Shown piece by piece: positions 1 to 10,230 of a DNA stretch of 27,423 nucleotides (the stretch's first letter is position 1; every line of letters starts with the position of its first letter). The stretch spans positions 1 through 27,423 of the forward strand of contig JBAYTD010000021.1 of NCBI GenBank assembly GCA_041675805.1, given 5' to 3'. The stretch is from JANNWF01 sp041675805 (GTDB lineage: Bacteria > Pseudomonadota > Gammaproteobacteria > Xanthomonadales > Xanthomonadaceae). The notes beneath the pieces were generated by a model. It worked only from the letters and a program-made list of their open reading frames with translations, was not told the DNA's origin and did no database searches. A program made the position numbers and the translations under genes.

Positions 1-779
1 CCCTGTACGACAAGGGCAGCCACATTCCGCTGCTGTGGACGCACCTGATCCCGGCCACGCTGGAAGGTCGCGCCCTGCACAACGTGCAGAACGCGATGGT
101 CGCCGCCTCGATGGCGTTCTCGCACGGCATCAAGCTGGACGCCATCCGCCAGGGCCTGCGCACCTTCGACACCACCTTCTTCCAGGCCCCGGGCCGGATG
201 AACGTCTACAACGAGCACCCGTTCAAGGTGCTGTTCGACTACGCCCACAACGCCCACGCCGTCGGCGTGATGGCCGATCTGGCGCAGCGTCTGGACGTCA
301 ACGGCCGGCGCATCGTGGTGCTGGCCGGACCCGGCGACCGCCGCGACGAGGACATCCGCGCCATTGCGGAAGCCGCCGCCGGCAAGTTCGACCACTACAT
401 CTGCCGCCGCGACGACGGCCTGCGCGGCCGCGATGCCGACGAAGTGCCGCGCATCCTCGCCGAGCGCCTGCGCGAACTGGGCATCGCCGACAGCGCCATC
501 TCGCGCATCGCCGACGAGCAGGCCGCCACCGACGCCGCCCTGCGCATGGCCCAGCCCGGCGACCTGGTGGTGGTGTTCGCCGATGCCCTGGTGCGCTCCT
601 GGAAGCAGATCATCAAGTTCCGCCCCGATGGCGCGCCGGTGGCGAAGCCGGCTCCCGCCGCCGTCGCCGTGGAAACGGCCGACGCGGCGGCGATGTCGCC
701 GGAGGTCGAGGCCATCGCCTGGGAAGGCGTGGTCCGCGACGAGCGCGGCATCCACCTGTCGCGTGAGGCCGAGGATTGA
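1..779 (+). CDS. cphA: Cyanophycin synthetase, C-terminal part (left end cut by window)
   Basis: The open frame starts at base 3 and has no start codon in the window, so the N-terminal and ATP-grasp parts lie outside. The visible 258 residues are the end of a Mur-ligase-type domain. They include the 'LFDYAHNAHA' motif typical of the C-terminal lobe, then 'VLAGPGDRRDEDI' and 'GDLVVVFADAL', as in the third domain of cyanophycin synthetase. In that family the Mur-like domain adds arginine to the beta-carboxyl of a poly-aspartate backbone, using ATP, to build the storage polymer cyanophycin in the cytoplasm. The Walker A loop is upstream of the window. The last ~50 residues (Ala/Pro/Val-rich, then 'HLSREAED') look like a flexible tail. 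The stop overlaps the TTG start of the next gene, so the two are probably translationally coupled. The family call is firm; the exact polymer is inferred. Confidence 0.85.
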   Translation, partial: LYDKGSHIPLLWTHLIPATLEGRALHNVQNAMVAASMAFSHGIKLDAIRQGLRTFDTTFFQAPGRMNVYNEHPFKVLFDYAHNAHAVGVMADLAQRLDVNGRRIVVLAGPGDRRDEDIRAIAEAAAGKFDHYICRRDDGLRGRDADEVPRILAERLRELGIADSAISRIADEQAATDAALRMAQPGDLVVVFADALVRSWKQIIKFRPDGAPVAKPAPAAVAVETADAAAMSPEVEAIAWEGVVRDERGIHLSREAED

Positions 780-2536
780 GCGAGCCGACCGCGCCGCCGT
801 TCGACGACTCGCGCCGGCTGACCGGACCGAACCGGCATTTTCCCGGCCCCGGCGCGGAACTGGAGGCACTGATCGCGCTGGGCGACGAGCAGATCGCGCG
901 CTGGCGCGAGGCCTTGGCGCTGGCCTTCGCCGCGCTCGGCTGGCGGCCGGGCCGCTGCATCGCCGAGCCGCACCGATCCGGGGTGACGCTGGCCTTCGAA
1001 GCGCCGCTGGACGGCCTTTTGACCGCCACCGAAATCAACGAATGGGCCTGCGCCCGCGCCTGCGGCGGGAGCGCCGCGCACGCGCCTGGCCATCCGCCAG
1101 GCTGGGACGACGACAGCGCCCTCGCCACCCTGCGCCGGATGGCCGCCGAGGAAGCCGAACCCGACCTGCTCGCCGCGCTGGAAGCCGCCAGCGCGCGACA
1201 ACTGCCGATCCTGCTCGACGACGATACGTTGACCCTGGGTTATGGCCGCCACGGCCGAAGCTGGCCGCGCGGCGCGCCGCCGACGCCGAAGGTCGTGGCC
1301 GAAGAAACACTCGGCGTCGTCCCCGTCGCCCTGGTCACAGGCTCCAACGGCAAGACCACCACGGTGCGCCTGCTGGCCGCGCTGCAACGCGCCGCCGGCC
1401 GCCATGTCGGCCACTCCTGCACCGACGGCGTGCTGGTCGACGGCGTCGCCATCGAAACCGGCGACTACTCCGGCCCGATGGGCGCGCGCAGCGTGTTGCG
1501 CCATCCCGAGGTCGATGTCGCCGTGCTGGAAACCGCGCGCGGCGGCCTGCTGCGGCGCGGCCTGGCAGTGCCGCGCGCCGACGTCGCCCTGGTCACCAAC
1601 ATCGCCGTCGATCATTTCGGCGAATACGGCATCCATGACCTCGACGGTCTGGCGCGGGCCAAGCTCAGCGTCGCCCGCGCGCTCGACCGCGACGGCTGCC
1701 TGCTGCTCAACGCCGACGACCCGACGCTGCGCCGCATCGGCCTGCAGCGCGAGGACCTGCTCGGCGAGACGGACTGCGCCATCGGCTGGTTCTCGCTCGA
1801 CCCGGCCTTCGACTGGCCGCAGGCCGGCGACGCCTGCGCGCTGCGTGACGGCCATTTGCGGCTGCATTGCGGCGGCCGCGAGCACGATCTCGGCGCGGTC
1901 GCGACGATGCCGCTCAGTGCGCAGGGCCGGGCGCGCTACAACATCGCCAACCTGGCCGCCGCCGCGCTGGCAGCGGCGCGCCTGGGCGTGCCGGTCGAGG
2001 TCATCCGCAGCGTGCTGGCGCGCTTTGGCAGCGACCCGGCCGACAATCCCGGCCGGCTGGAACGCCACCACGCCGGCGGCGTCGCCATCCTGCTCGACTA
2101 CGCCCACAACCCCGACGGCATCGATGGGCTGTTGCGCATCGCTGCGGCCGAACGCGGTGACGGCCGGCTCGGCCTGCTGCTCGGCCAGGCCGGCAACCGC
2201 GAGGACCGCGACATCCGCGCCCTCGCCGCCGCCGCCGCCCGCTATCGGCCGGATCGCATCGTGCTGAAGGATCTCGACGGCTACATGCGCGGCCGCGCCG
2301 AAGGCGAAGTGCCGGCCGTGCTGCGCGCGGAACTGCTCGCCCTCGGCCTGCCGGCCACGGCCCTCGTCGATGGCGGAAAGGAAATGGCCGCCACCCGCGC
2401 CGCGCTGTCCTGGGCGCGGCCCGGCGACCTGCTGGTGCTGCCGGTGCATACGCTGGACGTGCGCCACGACGTGCTGGCCCTGTTCGAGCGCCTGCGCGAG
2501 CTGGGCTGGCGTGCGGGCACGCCGCTGCCGGACTGA
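776..2536 (+). CDS. Mur ligase family protein, cyanophycin synthetase-like without ATP-grasp domain
   Basis: 586 residues starting with TTG at 776, overlapping the TGA of the upstream cphA (TTGA). Residues 12-30 ('SRRLTGPNRHFPGPGAELE') resemble the N-terminal domain of cyanophycin synthetases. Residues ~150-165 ('LTLGYGRHGRSW') resemble the first strand of its ATP-grasp domain, but the rest of that domain is absent. A Mur-ligase domain follows directly, with Walker A 'GSNGKTTT' at 189-196, a central-domain 'VTNIAVDHFGEYGI' segment, and 'LLDYAHNPDG' in the C-terminal lobe. Known cyanophycin synthetase is N domain, ATP-grasp, Mur ligase, so this looks like a paralogue with the middle domain lost. 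Second Mur-ligase genes beside cphA occur in other proteobacteria. Its substrate cannot be read from sequence; arginine or lysine addition to an acidic backbone, or dipeptide handling, are guesses. The Walker A loop is intact, so it is probably an active ligase. Confidence 0.85.
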   Translation: MSEPTAPPFDDSRRLTGPNRHFPGPGAELEALIALGDEQIARWREALALAFAALGWRPGRCIAEPHRSGVTLAFEAPLDGLLTATEINEWACARACGGSAAHAPGHPPGWDDDSALATLRRMAAEEAEPDLLAALEAASARQLPILLDDDTLTLGYGRHGRSWPRGAPPTPKVVAEETLGVVPVALVTGSNGKTTTVRLLAALQRAAGRHVGHSCTDGVLVDGVAIETGDYSGPMGARSVLRHPEVDVAVLETARGGLLRRGLAVPRADVALVTNIAVDHFGEYGIHDLDGLARAKLSVARALDRDGCLLLNADDPTLRRIGLQREDLLGETDCAIGWFSLDPAFDWPQAGDACALRDGHLRLHCGGREHDLGAVATMPLSAQGRARYNIANLAAAALAAARLGVPVEVIRSVLARFGSDPADNPGRLERHHAGGVAILLDYAHNPDGIDGLLRIAAAERGDGRLGLLLGQAGNREDRDIRALAAAAARYRPDRIVLKDLDGYMRGRAEGEVPAVLRAELLALGLPATALVDGGKEMAATRAALSWARPGDLLVLPVHTLDVRHDVLALFERLRELGWRAGTPLPD

Positions 2537-2553
2537 CCCCGCCGACGGCGGGG
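2537..2553 (+). terminator. Hairpin directly after the Mur ligase stop
   Basis: CCCCGCC (2537-2543), loop GAC, GGCGGGG (2547-2553): a perfect 7-bp GC stem starting one base after the TGA. There is no proper T-run behind it (only a TTT at 2567-2569), so it is a weak intrinsic terminator or a transcript-end stabiliser. It separates the cyanophycin pair from the next promoter. Confidence 0.45.
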
Positions 2554-2590
2554 TGAGACGGCGATCTTTCAAGGCATGACCAATGGCAGG

Positions 2591-2618
2591 TTGATCGCCG
2601 CTTTCATGGTGTTATAGT
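2591..2618 (+). promoter_or_regulatory. Sigma-70-type promoter of the YtrA/ABC operon
   Basis: TTGATC (2591-2596), a 16-base spacer and TATAGT (2613-2618) stand out as AT-rich in a GC-rich background, about 45 bases before the first gene of the operon at 2661. Both hexamers are close to consensus. The -10 lies inside the candidate repressor operator at 2608-2631. Confidence 0.6.
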
Positions 2619-2631
2619 TCACTACACCACC
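2608..2631. promoter_or_regulatory. Candidate YtrA operator, GGTG-N16-CACC
   Basis: GGTG at 2608-2611 and CACC at 2628-2631 are separated by exactly 16 bases, and the span covers the -10 box. As far as I recall, a GGTG-N16-CACC palindrome has been described for YtrA-subfamily regulators in Xanthomonas. The arms also extend as GGTGT...ACACC with a 13-base register (second arm 2625-2628), so the exact half-site spacing is open. Placement upstream of the operon encoding the repressor suggests autoregulation by blocking RNA polymerase. Confidence 0.5.
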
Positions 2632-2660
2632 ATGCCATCAGAACAGCACCGGAGCGCCCC

Positions 2661-3080
2661 ATGTCCCTTCTGCTGAAACGCATCGCCCGCACGCGTTCAC
2701 CGCTGGCGCTGTTCAGTGTCCTCGCCCTGCTTTCCTGCCTGCCGCTGGCCTTCCAGCCCGGCCACGCCGAGGCGGTGAAGACGCAGGCGGTCCACCATGT
2801 CGCCCGCCTGATCGGCATCGACGGCGCGCTGATCGCGCGTCCGGCCGACGCCGGCCCGGCGGCGCTGATCGGCACGCTGGCCTTGCAGGGCGTGCGCTGG
2901 ATGTGGCCGACCGGCAGCGCCGCCGCGCCGCTCGCCAAGGAGCGCACAAGCGCCGCCCGAGACGGCGATGCCCGCGATGGTCACGCCGCGCCCTCCCGCG
3001 ACGTCGCCCGTCACACGCCGACGATGCCGTTCTACTCGTTCCGCGCTGCGGCGGCACGTCCTGCGGAGGGCCGTTCATGA
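2661..3080 (+). CDS. Small exported protein of unknown function, first gene of YtrA operon
   Basis: 139 residues, no family recognised. The N-terminus is a good Sec signal: basic 'KRIARTR', a hydrophobic stretch (~14-31), then 'GHAEA' before 'VK', a likely signal peptidase I site near residue 38. A second weakly hydrophobic stretch lies at ~65-82 ('PAALIGTLALQGVRWMW'). The last ~55 residues are rich in Ala, Arg and Asp and look disordered. It is preceded by GGAG at 2651-2654, six bases before the ATG. Its stop overlaps the start of the GntR gene (ATGA at 3077-3080), so it is translated in the same operon. That context and the promoter just upstream argue it is a real gene. A role as a periplasmic or membrane partner of the ABC transporter is only a guess. 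Confidence 0.7.
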   Translation: MSLLLKRIARTRSPLALFSVLALLSCLPLAFQPGHAEAVKTQAVHHVARLIGIDGALIARPADAGPAALIGTLALQGVRWMWPTGSAAAPLAKERTSAARDGDARDGHAAPSRDVARHTPTMPFYSFRAAAARPAEGRS

Positions 3081-3451
3081 GCATCGCCTGGAGCGAATCG
3101 ACCCCGATCTACTTGCAACTCAAGGAACGCGTCGTTGCCATGCTGCTCGACGGCGCGCTCAAGCCCGGCGACGCGCTGCCATCGGTGCGCCAGGTCGCCG
3201 CCGATTTCCAACTCAACCCGATCACCGTCTCGCGCGCCTACCAGGAACTGGCCGACGCGTCGCTGGTGGAAAAACGCAGAGGACTGGGCATGTACGTCAC
3301 CGAAGGCGCACCGGAAAAACTGCTGGCCAGCGAGCGCCAGCGCTTCCTCGACGAGGAATGGCCGGCCATTGTCGAGCGCATCCAGCGCCTGGGCCTGGAC
3401 TGGGACGCCCTGCGCGCCCGCATCGAAGCCAGCGCCGGAGCCCGCCCATGA
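3077..3451 (+). CDS. GntR-family transcriptional repressor, YtrA subfamily
   Basis: 124 residues from ATG 3077, with GGAGG at 3065-3069 as ribosome site. Residues ~10-75 form the GntR winged helix-turn-helix ('PIYLQLKERVVAMLLDG', 'PSVRQVAADFQLNPITVSRAY', 'LVEKRRGLGMYV'). Only ~45 residues follow, with no large effector-binding domain, which is the mark of the YtrA subfamily. These proteins typically repress their own operon, which encodes an ABC transporter, and respond to cell-wall-active or membrane stress. The gene overlaps both neighbours by ATGA, so expression is tied to the ABC genes. The likely target is the palindrome at 2608-2631. An earlier in-frame start would add 58 Arg-rich residues and is unlikely. 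Confidence 0.9.
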   Translation: MSIAWSESTPIYLQLKERVVAMLLDGALKPGDALPSVRQVAADFQLNPITVSRAYQELADASLVEKRRGLGMYVTEGAPEKLLASERQRFLDEEWPAIVERIQRLGLDWDALRARIEASAGARP

Positions 3452-4302
3452 GTGCCATCGTCGCCCGCAACCTGAGCAAGAAATACAACGGCAAGCCGGC
3501 GCTGGACGACGTCAGCTTCTCCATCGCGCCCGGTCGCATCGTCGGCCTGATCGGCCCCAACGGTGCCGGCAAGACCACGGCGCTGAAGGCGATCCTCGGC
3601 CTGACCTCGTTCGAGGGCGAACTGTCCGTGCTCGGCCATGATCCGCGCAGAGCGCGCGACAAGCTGATGAACGAGGTCTGCTTCATTGCCGATGTCGCCA
3701 TCCTGCCGCGCTGGATCCGCGTCTCGCAGGCCATCGATTTCGTCGAAGGCGTGCATCCGCGCTTCTCGCGCGCCAGGTGCGAAGCCTTCCTCGCCCGCAC
3801 CAAGCTCCAGCCCAGGCAGCGCGTGCGCGAGATGAGCAAGGGCATGATCGTGCAACTGCACCTGGCCCTGGTGATGGCCATCGACGCCAGGGTGCTGGTG
3901 CTGGACGAGCCGACGCTGGGCCTGGACATCCTCTATCGCAAGCAGTTCTACCAGAGCCTGCTGAACGACTATTTCGACGAGGAAAAAACCATCGTCGTCA
4001 CCACCCACCAGGTCGAGGAAATCGAACACATCCTCACCGATCTGCTGTTCGTGCGCGCCGGCCGGATCGCCCTGGCGGCGTCGATGGACGAAGTTGCCGA
4101 GCGCTTCACCGAGGTGATGGTCGGCCCGGCGCAGGCCGATGCCGCGCGCGCGCTCGGCCCGCTCGACGAACGCGCCGTGTTCGGCAAGACGATCTTCCTG
4201 TTCGACGGCATCGACCATCAGCGCCTGGCCGCGCTGGGCGAACTGCGCACGCCGAATGTCGCCGACCTGTTCGTGGCCACGATGAAAGGAACCTACGCAT
4301 GA
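3448..4302 (+). CDS. ABC transporter ATP-binding protein (YtrB-like)
   Basis: 284 residues from ATG 3448, overlapping the GntR stop by ATGA. It has Walker A 'GPNGAGKTT' (36-44), Walker B and the catalytic Glu in 'VLVLDEPT' (149-156), a D-loop 'LGLD' and the H-switch 'TTHQ' (His187). The usual LSGGQ signature is replaced by 'EMSKGM' (128-133), a variant seen in YtrB-type and similar exporter ATPases. After ~210 residues the C-terminal part ('VMVGPAQADAARALGPLDE...') is family-specific. It should energise the permease encoded next, at the inner face of the cytoplasmic membrane. Because the next start overlaps (ATGA, 4299-4302), the pair is coupled. The substrate is unknown. Confidence 0.92.
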   Translation: MSAIVARNLSKKYNGKPALDDVSFSIAPGRIVGLIGPNGAGKTTALKAILGLTSFEGELSVLGHDPRRARDKLMNEVCFIADVAILPRWIRVSQAIDFVEGVHPRFSRARCEAFLARTKLQPRQRVREMSKGMIVQLHLALVMAIDARVLVLDEPTLGLDILYRKQFYQSLLNDYFDEEKTIVVTTHQVEEIEHILTDLLFVRAGRIALAASMDEVAERFTEVMVGPAQADAARALGPLDERAVFGKTIFLFDGIDHQRLAALGELRTPNVADLFVATMKGTYA

Positions 4303-5306
4303 ACGCCTCCACGCCTTCCGGCTCCACGGCAGCACGCTCAAGGCTGCGCAAGTTCGGCTGGCTGCTGCGCCGCGAGCTGTGGGAAAACCGTGGCGGTTTC
4401 TTCTGGGCACCGGTGATCGCCGGCATCGTGATCTGCACGCTGAGCCTGCTCGGCGCGCTGGCCGGCACCTTGCACATCTCCGGCATCGAGCGCCCGCGCA
4501 ACCTCAACGTCGGCATGGCGCAAGCCGAGTTCGCCCGGCAGATGGGCTTCATCGGCGATGGCGGCCTGCTGGCCGGCGTCGGCATCGTCGCCCTGGTGCT
4601 CGGCTTCGTGGTGTTCTTCTACTGCCTGGGCACCCTGCACGACGACCGCCGCGACCGCAGCATCCTGTTCTGGAAATCGCTGCCGGTGTCGGACTGGCTG
4701 AGCGTTGCCGCCAAGCTGAGCTGGGCACTGCTGCTGGCACCGGCGCTGGCCATCGCCATCGGCCTTCTGATCGGCGTCTGCCTGCTGCTGATCTCGGCGC
4801 TGATGCTGAAGATCAACGACATGCCCGGTGCCTGGTCGATGATCGTCCACTCGCATCCGCTGCGCGTCGCCGTCAACGCGCTCGGCATCGTGCCGGTGTA
4901 CGCCGCCTGGTCGTTGCCGACGGTGGGCTGGCTGATGCTGTGCTCGGCCTTCGCCCGCTCCAAACCCTTCCTGTGGGCGGTGCTGACGCCGCTGCTGTCG
5001 GCCACCCTGCTGAGCTGGATGGGTGCCCTGCCCGGCATCTCGATGCCGCATGGCAGCATCTGGTACGTGCTCGGCTATCGCGGCCTGCTCAGCCTGGCAC
5101 CGGGAAGCTGGTACATCGACGGTGCCCTGCTCGGCCGCCTCGCCGCCAGCGCCGGCAGCATCGAAAGTCCCGCCGACGTGATGCGCATCGTCGACCTCAG
5201 CCGCGGCTGGCACATCTTCGCCGGCAGCGATGTCTGGATCGGCATGGCCGCCGGTGCGGCGATGATCGCCGCCGCAATCTGGCTGCGACGGCGCGACGAC
5301 GCCTGA
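4299..5306 (+). CDS. ABC transporter permease of the YtrA operon
   Basis: 335 residues from ATG 4299. It is a membrane protein with about six hydrophobic segments: near 40-60, 95-115, 140-170 (long), 195-220, 225-245 and the C-terminal ~308-328, ending in 'RRRDDA'. The motif 'LGTLHDDRRDRSILFWKSLPVSD' is typical of ABC-2-type permeases of the YtrC/CcmB-like sort, where a cytoplasmic loop follows the second helix. A large extracytoplasmic loop lies at ~60-90 between the first two helices. It would form a homodimer channel driven by the ATPase encoded upstream. In YtrA systems such exporters are induced by envelope stress. No substrate-binding protein is encoded, so export is more likely than import. 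Confidence 0.88.
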   Translation: MNASTPSGSTAARSRLRKFGWLLRRELWENRGGFFWAPVIAGIVICTLSLLGALAGTLHISGIERPRNLNVGMAQAEFARQMGFIGDGGLLAGVGIVALVLGFVVFFYCLGTLHDDRRDRSILFWKSLPVSDWLSVAAKLSWALLLAPALAIAIGLLIGVCLLLISALMLKINDMPGAWSMIVHSHPLRVAVNALGIVPVYAAWSLPTVGWLMLCSAFARSKPFLWAVLTPLLSATLLSWMGALPGISMPHGSIWYVLGYRGLLSLAPGSWYIDGALLGRLAASAGSIESPADVMRIVDLSRGWHIFAGSDVWIGMAAGAAMIAAAIWLRRRDDA

Positions 5307-5396
5307 CGCCGCGCGCCGCCCTCGTCCGGCGGTGGCGGCAGGAAATCGCTTCGGTTTGACACATTTTCACCGTGGGTTTGCCCTGGATCACGGCAG

Positions 5397-5427
5397 CGCC
5401 GTCCACTTCGTGTGAGGCTGGACGGCG
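5397..5427 (+). terminator. 9-bp hairpin between ABC operon and M23 peptidase gene
   Basis: CGCCGTCCA (5397-5405) pairs perfectly with TGGACGGCG (5419-5427) around a 13-base loop and is followed by TTTCCCC. It sits 90 bases after the permease stop and 30 bases before the next ATG. It may be a weak terminator for the ABC operon or a leader hairpin of the peptidase gene. A perfect TTGACA lies upstream at 5356-5361, but I see no good -10 at the right distance. The rest of the 5307-5457 gap holds only another GC-rich inverted stretch near 5320-5340. Confidence 0.4.
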
Positions 5428-5457
5428 TTTCCCCGCCGCTGAGCCAAGGAGCCCGCC

Positions 5458-6273
5458 ATGCGCATCATCGTCCTTTCCGCCTTTCTGGCCATTGCCGCGC
5501 CGAGTGCGGCGCATCAGGTGGAGGTCGCCCAGGGCGACATCGGCCGCTGGACCGGCGGCGATGCCGTCGCCTGCGAATTCGAGGGCAAGCGCCGCGACGC
5601 CATCGCCGGGGACTGCTACTACCCCATCGACTTCGCCCGCGCTCCCGGCACCTACCCGATCGCCAGGATCACCGCCCAGGGTCGCCAGCAGGGCGCGCTG
5701 ACAGTCAGCGCCGTGGACTTTCCCGAGCAGCCCATCGACCTGCCGGAAGACATGATGCACTACGTCCTGCCCGGCCCTGCCGAACTGGCGCGCATCCGCC
5801 GCGAATCGGCCCAGATCACGCCGCTGTTCCACCGTCACAGCGGCGCGGCACAGTTCACCCTGCCGCTGGCAGCGCCGCACGACCCGCTGCCCACCGGCAA
5901 GGGTTTCGGCTACAAGCGCATCTTCAACGGCCATCCCAAGGCCGCGCACACCGGCCTCGACTACGGCATCGGTGAAGGCCAGCCGGTCAACGCCGTCGCC
6001 GATGGCGAAGTGGTGCTGACCGGCGATCACTTCTTCACCGGCCAGGCGGTCTACGTCAACCACGGCGACCGTCTGGTCAGCGAGTACTTCCACCTCAGCG
6101 AAATCACCGTGACACCGGGCCAGAAAGTGAAACAGGGCGAACTGCTCGGCAAGGTCGGCGGCACCGGTCGCTCGACCGGCCCGCACCTGCATTTCGGCCT
6201 GCGCTGGCACGGCATGCGCATCGACCCGGCGCGCATGCTGGGCGATCCGTCGGCGCTGCCGCAGGTCGATTGA
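5458..6273 (+). CDS. Exported M23 (LytM-type) metallopeptidase
   Basis: 271 residues with a signal peptide ('MRIIVLSAFLAIAAPSAA', cleavage near 18-19) and AAGGAG (5446-5451) as ribosome site. The C-terminal half (~140-260) is an M23 domain. It carries zinc ligands His164 and Asp168 in 'HTGLD', a catalytic 'YFHL' (His212) and 'HLHF' (His243/His245), so all key residues are present and it should be active, unlike degenerate EnvC/NlpD activators. The N-terminal half (20-130) resembles the beta-rich substrate-side domain of periplasmic M23 enzymes. It likely cuts peptide cross-bridges in peptidoglycan in the periplasm. No LysM or coiled-coil domain is present, so it is not NlpD or EnvC. It precedes the ybaK-like gene by 91 bases with a large hairpin between. 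Confidence 0.9.
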   Translation: MRIIVLSAFLAIAAPSAAHQVEVAQGDIGRWTGGDAVACEFEGKRRDAIAGDCYYPIDFARAPGTYPIARITAQGRQQGALTVSAVDFPEQPIDLPEDMMHYVLPGPAELARIRRESAQITPLFHRHSGAAQFTLPLAAPHDPLPTGKGFGYKRIFNGHPKAAHTGLDYGIGEGQPVNAVADGEVVLTGDHFFTGQAVYVNHGDRLVSEYFHLSEITVTPGQKVKQGELLGKVGGTGRSTGPHLHFGLRWHGMRIDPARMLGDPSALPQVD

Positions 6274-6295
6274 GCAGGCTTCGGGTCATGCCCTT

Positions 6296-6345
6296 GCTGG
6301 CCGCCGCCGCGCTCGAACCCATCGAGCGGCGGACGGCCGGCCAGC
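6296..6345 (+). other. Long hairpin between M23 gene and ybaK
   Basis: Nested arms: outer GCTGGCC (6296-6302) with GGCCAGC (6339-6345); middle CCGCC (6304-6308) with GGCGG (6328-6332); inner GCTCGA (6311-6316) with TCGAGC (6322-6327) around loop ACCCA. Only a 2-base bulge interrupts the inner parts. It follows the peptidase stop by 22 bases and ends 19 bases before the ybaK ATG. No T-run follows, so it may be a factor-dependent stop, an RNA stabiliser, or a structured leader limiting ybaK expression. Confidence 0.5.
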
Positions 6346-6364
6346 GTTGCCGCATCGCCATCGC

Positions 6365-6841
6365 ATGAGCCGCGCCACACCCGCCACCCGCGCCCTGGAT
6401 GCCGCCGGCATCGCCTATCGCCTGCACCGATACGATTACGATCCCGGGGCCGCCAACCTCGGCCGACAGGCGGCCGAAGCACTCGGCATCGACCCGGCGC
6501 GGATGCTGAAAACCCTGCTGCTGGACCTGGACGGCCAGCCGGTCTGCGCGCTGTTGCCGGTGGACCGCGAACTGAGCCTGAAGAAACTGGCCGCCGCACT
6601 CGGCGGCAAACGTGCCAGCCTGCTCGCGGCGACGGCAGCGGAGCGCATCAGCGGCTATCGCATCGGCGGCATCAGCCCGTTCGGACAGAAAAAACGCCTG
6701 CCGGTCGCCATCGAAACCAGCGCATTGGCGCAGGCGACGGTGTACTGCAACGGCGGTCAGCGCGGCCTGCAACTGGAAATCGCCCCCGACTTGATCGTCA
6801 ACCTGCTCGGCGCGCGACCAGCCGAGTTGAGCGGCGAATAG
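6365..6841 (+). CDS. ybaK: YbaK/EbsC-type aminoacyl-tRNA deacylase
   Basis: 158 residues from ATG 6365. A TTG at 6347 in the same frame would add six His/Arg residues not expected in the family. The pattern 'TPATRALDAAGIAYRLHRYDYDP', then 'AAEALGIDPARMLKTLLLDLDG', matches YbaK. The lysine of 'MLKTL' (Lys49) corresponds to the catalytic lysine of this family. 'ISPFGQKKRLPVAIE' and the terminal 'GLQLEIAPDLIV' are also typical. YbaK clears Cys-tRNA(Pro) made in error by prolyl-tRNA synthetase and acts in trans in the cytoplasm. Related ProX and YeaK enzymes edit other tRNAs, but length and motifs favour YbaK. The gene runs toward carB, and an inverted repeat doublet fills the gap. Confidence 0.9.
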   Translation: MSRATPATRALDAAGIAYRLHRYDYDPGAANLGRQAAEALGIDPARMLKTLLLDLDGQPVCALLPVDRELSLKKLAAALGGKRASLLAATAAERISGYRIGGISPFGQKKRLPVAIETSALAQATVYCNGGQRGLQLEIAPDLIVNLLGARPAELSGE

Positions 6842-6847
6842 ATGCCT

Positions 6848-6960
6848 TGTCGGATCCGCCGCTGCGCGGCTTGATCCGACCTACAGACTCCGCTGCGAAG
6901 GCGCGCACGGGCGCGGAAACCACGTAGGTCGGATCAAGCGCCAAAGGCGCGGATCCGACA
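6848..6960. repeat. Inverted doublet of a REP-like element
   Basis: Two 37-base copies face each other: 6848-6884 (minus sense) and 6924-6960 (plus sense). Each reads GTAGGTCGGATCAAGC, then ten variable bases, then CGGATCCGACA. The outer 27 bases are identical in the two copies, while the ten central bases differ but keep a short hairpin. The pair fills most of the 132-base gap between the convergent ybaK and carB. This matches REP-type extragenic palindromes of Gammaproteobacteria, usually mobilised by RAYT transposases and often acting as bidirectional transcript ends. No RAYT gene is in the window. Confidence 0.8.
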
Positions 6961-6973
6961 CACTCGAATGCCT

Positions 6974-10219
<3,246 letters not shown>

Positions 10220-10230
10220 CGGGGCGCTCG

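Noticed and set aside
395..2572. A 725-codon open frame on the minus strand opposite the cyanophycin genes
   Set aside because: It is a low-complexity Arg/Gly/Ala translation typical of the antisense of GC-rich coding DNA, and the plus-strand proteins have clear motifs.
5356..5361. Perfect TTGACA as a promoter for the M23 peptidase gene
   Set aside because: No acceptable -10 lies 15-19 bases downstream, so it is not listed as a promoter.
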